15,783 bases of DNA, taken from contig DFBC01000052.1 in the NCBI GenBank assembly GCA_002367235.1, positions 1-15,783 on the forward strand. Direction: 5' to 3'. Each line of letters starts with the position of its first letter. Within the stretch, counting starts at the first letter, position 1. Made by a program: the position numbers and the translations under genes. The DNA is from Cellvibrionales bacterium UBA3090. Lineage in GTDB: Bacteria; Pseudomonadota; Gammaproteobacteria; Pseudomonadales; Porticoccaceae. Under the pieces are notes generated by a model. The model saw only the letters and a program-made list of their open reading frames with translations. It was not told the DNA's origin and did not search any database. Positions 13,352 through 15,783 of the stretch are shown piece after piece.

Positions 13352-15457
13352 GTGGCTCGTAAGACTCCCATAGCTCGTTATCGTAATATTGGCATCTGCG
13401 CACACGTCGATGCCGGTAAGACCACCACCACTGAGAGAGTGTTGTTTTACACTGGGCTGTCTCACAAAATTGGTGAAGTGCACGATGGCGCCGCCACCAT
13501 GGATTGGATGGAGCAGGAGCAGGAGCGAGGCATTACCATCACTTCGGCAGCTACCACCTGTTTTTGGTCCGGTATGCAGCAGCAGTTTCCACAGCACAGA
13601 ATTAATATTATTGATACCCCGGGACACGTCGACTTTACCATTGAGGTAGAGCGTTCGCTGCGTGTTTTGGATGGCGCTGTTGTGGTTCTTTGTGGTTCCT
13701 CTGGCGTGCAGCCACAAACTGAGACAGTCTGGCGTCAGGCCAATAAATATGAAGTGCCTCGCATGGTGTTCGTCAATAAGATGGATCGTGCCGGTGCCGA
13801 TTTCATGATGGTGGTTGAGCAGCTCAAAGGGCGCCTGGGTGCCAATGCCGTACCGCTACAAATGACGATTGGTGCGGAAGAAGAATTCAAAGGTATTGTC
13901 GATCTGATCAAGATGAAGGCTATTCTTTGGAATGAAGCTGATCAGGGCATGACGTTTGACTATGCAGAGATCCCTGATGAGATGCGTGCTCAGTGTGAAG
14001 AGATGCGCGAATACCTTATTGAGTCTGCAGCGGAAGCTAACGATGAGCTAATGGAAAAGTATCTCGAAGGTGGTGAGCTTTCAGAGGAAGAAATTATAGC
14101 GGCTATTCGCCAGCGTACCTTAGCCAATGAAATCGTCCCTGTGCTTGGAGGTTCGGCCTTTAAGAATAAAGGCGTACAGGCAATGTTGGATGCGGTTGTT
14201 CAGTATTTGCCATCGCCGACGGAAGTTAAGGCGATTGAGGGCACGCTGGAAGATGGGGAGACTGTTGCAACGCGAGAAGCCGACGACAGTGCGCCTTTTT
14301 CAGCGTTAGCATTTAAAATTGCGACGGACCCATTTGTAGGTACGTTGACGTTCTTCCGCGTTTATTCTGGAACGCTGGAAAGTGGTACAGCCGTTTACAA
14401 TTCCGTGAAGCACAAAAAAGAACGCGTTGGCCGTATGGTTCAAATGCATTCCAATAGCCGAGAAGATATTAAAGAGGTCTTGGCTGGAGACATTGCTGCA
14501 GCCATTGGGCTGAAGGATGTTACCACGGGTGACACGCTTTGTTCAGAGACCAGTAAGATTGTTCTTGAGCGGATGGAGTTCCCCGAGCCGGTAATCTCGG
14601 TAGCGGTAGAACCTAGATCGAAAGCCGACCAGGAGAAAATGGGTGTTGCACTGGGCAAGCTTGCTCAGGAAGACCCATCGTTCCGTGTCAAGACAGATGA
14701 AGAATCCGGCCAGACAATTATTTCGGGTATGGGCGAGCTCCATCTCGATATTCTTGTTGATCGGATGCGCCGAGAATTTAGCGTTGAAGCCAATATTGGT
14801 AAGCCGCAAGTGGCCTATCGTGAGGCAATTAAAAATACCTGTGACGTCGAAGGTAAGTTTGTTCGCCAGTCGGGCGGTCGGGGTCAATATGGTCATGTCT
14901 GGATCAAATTTGAGCCAGCAGAAGATGCGAATGCCGAGGGTTTGGAGTTCGTTAATGAAATCGTCGGTGGGGCTGTGCCCAGAGAGTACATTCCCGCCGT
15001 TGAGAAAGGCATCTCTGAGCAGATGCAAAATGGTGTCCTCGCGGGTTATCCATTGCTGGGGTTGAAAGCAACTCTGTTCGATGGTTCTTTCCACGATGTT
15101 GACTCCAATGAAATGGCGTTTAAAATTGCCGGCTCTCTGGCCGCTAAGAGGCTCGCCTCAGAAGGTGGCGCAGTATTGCTTGAGCCGATGATGAAGGTCG
15201 AGGTGGTAACACCAGAAGAAAACATGGGTGATGTAGTCGGTGATTTAAACCGACGTCGCGGTGTAATTTTGGGTATGGGTGATAGTGCTATGGGCAAAAT
15301 CATTGAATCCGAAGTGCCATTGGCAGAAATGTTCGGTTATGCAACCGATCTACGTTCTGCAACGCAAGGGCGCGCGACCTTCACCATGGAGTTTGATAAA
15401 TACTCAGAAGCACCAAGAAATGTTGCTGATGAAGTAATGGCGAAGAATCAAGTTTAA
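13352..15457 (+). CDS. fusA: elongation factor G
   Basis: EF-G is the GTPase that drives translocation and, with RRF, ribosome recycling. The 701-residue product (E. coli 704) has all five domains. The G1 loop AHVDAGKT is at 17-24, switch I contains GITITSAATT, G3 DTPGH is at 88-92 with the catalytic His92, and NKMD is at 142-145. Later domains show FRVYSG, GMGELHLDI, QSGGRGQYGHV and LLEPMMKVEV. It starts with GTG at 13352; MARKTPIARYRNIGI fits the family N-terminus, and AAGGA (13341-13345) lies six bases upstream. It is the canonical housekeeping form by sequence and location, 119 bases after rpsG with a terminator-like hairpin between. Confidence 0.99.
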   Translation: MARKTPIARYRNIGICAHVDAGKTTTTERVLFYTGLSHKIGEVHDGAATMDWMEQEQERGITITSAATTCFWSGMQQQFPQHRINIIDTPGHVDFTIEVERSLRVLDGAVVVLCGSSGVQPQTETVWRQANKYEVPRMVFVNKMDRAGADFMMVVEQLKGRLGANAVPLQMTIGAEEEFKGIVDLIKMKAILWNEADQGMTFDYAEIPDEMRAQCEEMREYLIESAAEANDELMEKYLEGGELSEEEIIAAIRQRTLANEIVPVLGGSAFKNKGVQAMLDAVVQYLPSPTEVKAIEGTLEDGETVATREADDSAPFSALAFKIATDPFVGTLTFFRVYSGTLESGTAVYNSVKHKKERVGRMVQMHSNSREDIKEVLAGDIAAAIGLKDVTTGDTLCSETSKIVLERMEFPEPVISVAVEPRSKADQEKMGVALGKLAQEDPSFRVKTDEESGQTIISGMGELHLDILVDRMRREFSVEANIGKPQVAYREAIKNTCDVEGKFVRQSGGRGQYGHVWIKFEPAEDANAEGLEFVNEIVGGAVPREYIPAVEKGISEQMQNGVLAGYPLLGLKATLFDGSFHDVDSNEMAFKIAGSLAAKRLASEGGAVLLEPMMKVEVVTPEENMGDVVGDLNRRRGVILGMGDSAMGKIIESEVPLAEMFGYATDLRSATQGRATFTMEFDKYSEAPRNVADEVMAKNQV

Positions 15458-15496
15458 TTTTTAAATATTAAAGCTTATCTCCGGGAGGATGTAACA

Positions 15497-15783
15497 ATGG
15501 CTAAAGAGAAGTTTGAGCGTAATAAGCCCCACGTAAACGTGGGCACCATTGGTCACGTTGACCACGGTAAAACTACATTGACTGCTGCTTTGACTCGCGT
15601 CTGTGCAGAAGTTTGGGGCGGCGAAATGATTGCCTTTGACGGTATTGATAATGCTCCAGAAGAGCGCGAGCGTGGTATTACCATCGCGACCTCTCACGTT
15701 GAGTATGACTCACCTACTCGTCACTATGCGCACGTAGATTGCCCCGGTCACGCCGATTATGTGAAAAACATGATCACGGGTGC
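15497..15783 (+). CDS. tuf: elongation factor Tu, 5' part cut by the window end
   Basis: EF-Tu carries aminoacyl-tRNA to the ribosomal A site as a GTP complex. Ninety-five codons are present. G1 GHVDHGKT is at 19-26, the switch I region RGITIATSHVEYDSP has Thr62, and G3 DCPGH is at 81-85 with His85. NMITG follows at the edge. The start is ATG at 15497, eight bases after a strong GGAGG (15484-15488). The 39-base gap after fusA is AT-rich with no stem I can see, consistent with a fusA-tuf transcript. The frame is open to the window end, so the gene is truncated by the window, not broken. Confidence 0.98.
   Translation, partial: MAKEKFERNKPHVNVGTIGHVDHGKTTLTAALTRVCAEVWGGEMIAFDGIDNAPEERERGITIATSHVEYDSPTRHYAHVDCPGHADYVKNMITG

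Noticed and set aside
14543..15094. 183-codon antisense open frame inside fusA
   Set aside because: It mirrors a highly conserved EF-G region; the composition follows fusA codon use and there is no initiation signal.
1..15783. A novel system (defence island, mobile element, CRISPR array, toxin-antitoxin pair, biosynthetic cluster)
   Set aside because: All genes are universal translation, secretion or transcription genes in conserved order; there are no repeats, integrases, transposases or unassigned reading frames.

Overview
This window is a core chromosomal segment, not an accessory region. It carries the conserved bacterial cluster (tuf tail)–tRNA-Trp–secE–nusG–rplK–rplA–rplJ–rplL–rpoB–rpoC–rpsL–rpsG–fusA–tuf(partial). 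Every supported gene lies on the + strand and nearly all the DNA is coding. The proteins look gammaproteobacterial: RpoC aligns residue-for-residue with E. coli numbering through its second zinc site, and RpoB has the large beta-SI2 insertion. The EF-Tu start, the tRNA-Trp directly ahead of secE, the roughly 50% GC (by eye) and the rplK leader style suggest a marine gammaproteobacterium near Pseudomonadales/Cellvibrionales. That placement is an inference from memory of the families, not a search.

Layout. 1-12 are probably the last codons of an upstream tuf copy, followed by tRNA-Trp at 67-142. secE (203-571) and nusG (581-1108) encode a protein-export subunit and a transcription elongation factor. 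rplK-rplA (1203-2330) encode the L1 stalk protein and L11, behind a probable L1 autoregulatory site. A 286-base leader carrying an L10-leader RNA precedes rplJ (2617-3147) and rplL (3196-3576), which build the L7/L12 stalk. A terminator/attenuator cassette (3601-3700) separates the ribosomal genes from rpoB (3782-7861) and rpoC (7933-12150), the two large RNA polymerase subunits. A well-formed sigma70 promoter (12184-12212) opens the str group rpsL (12297-12668) and rpsG (12762-13232). A strong terminator-like hairpin follows, then fusA (13352-15457) and the first 95 codons of tuf (15497 to the window end).

How it works together. The products cover tRNA supply, the translation GTPases, the ribosomal stalks that recruit those GTPases, the decoding-centre protein S12, the head-organising protein S7, core RNA polymerase, and the factor linking transcription to translation. 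Ribosomal proteins appear to regulate their own synthesis through leader RNAs (L1, L10, S7), and attenuators lower polymerase output relative to ribosomal output.

I looked for a novel system (defence, mobile element, CRISPR, toxin-antitoxin, biosynthetic cluster) and found none. The parts worth a second look are RNA-level and architectural. L10 has an extended, internally repeated C-terminal helix that may hold three L7/L12 dimers. The rplJ leader has a helix that sequesters the ribosome binding site, with a competing fold. Two terminators between rplL and rpoB share one strand. A terminator-like hairpin sits between the str promoter and rpsL. A terminator/promoter overlap splits rpsG from fusA.
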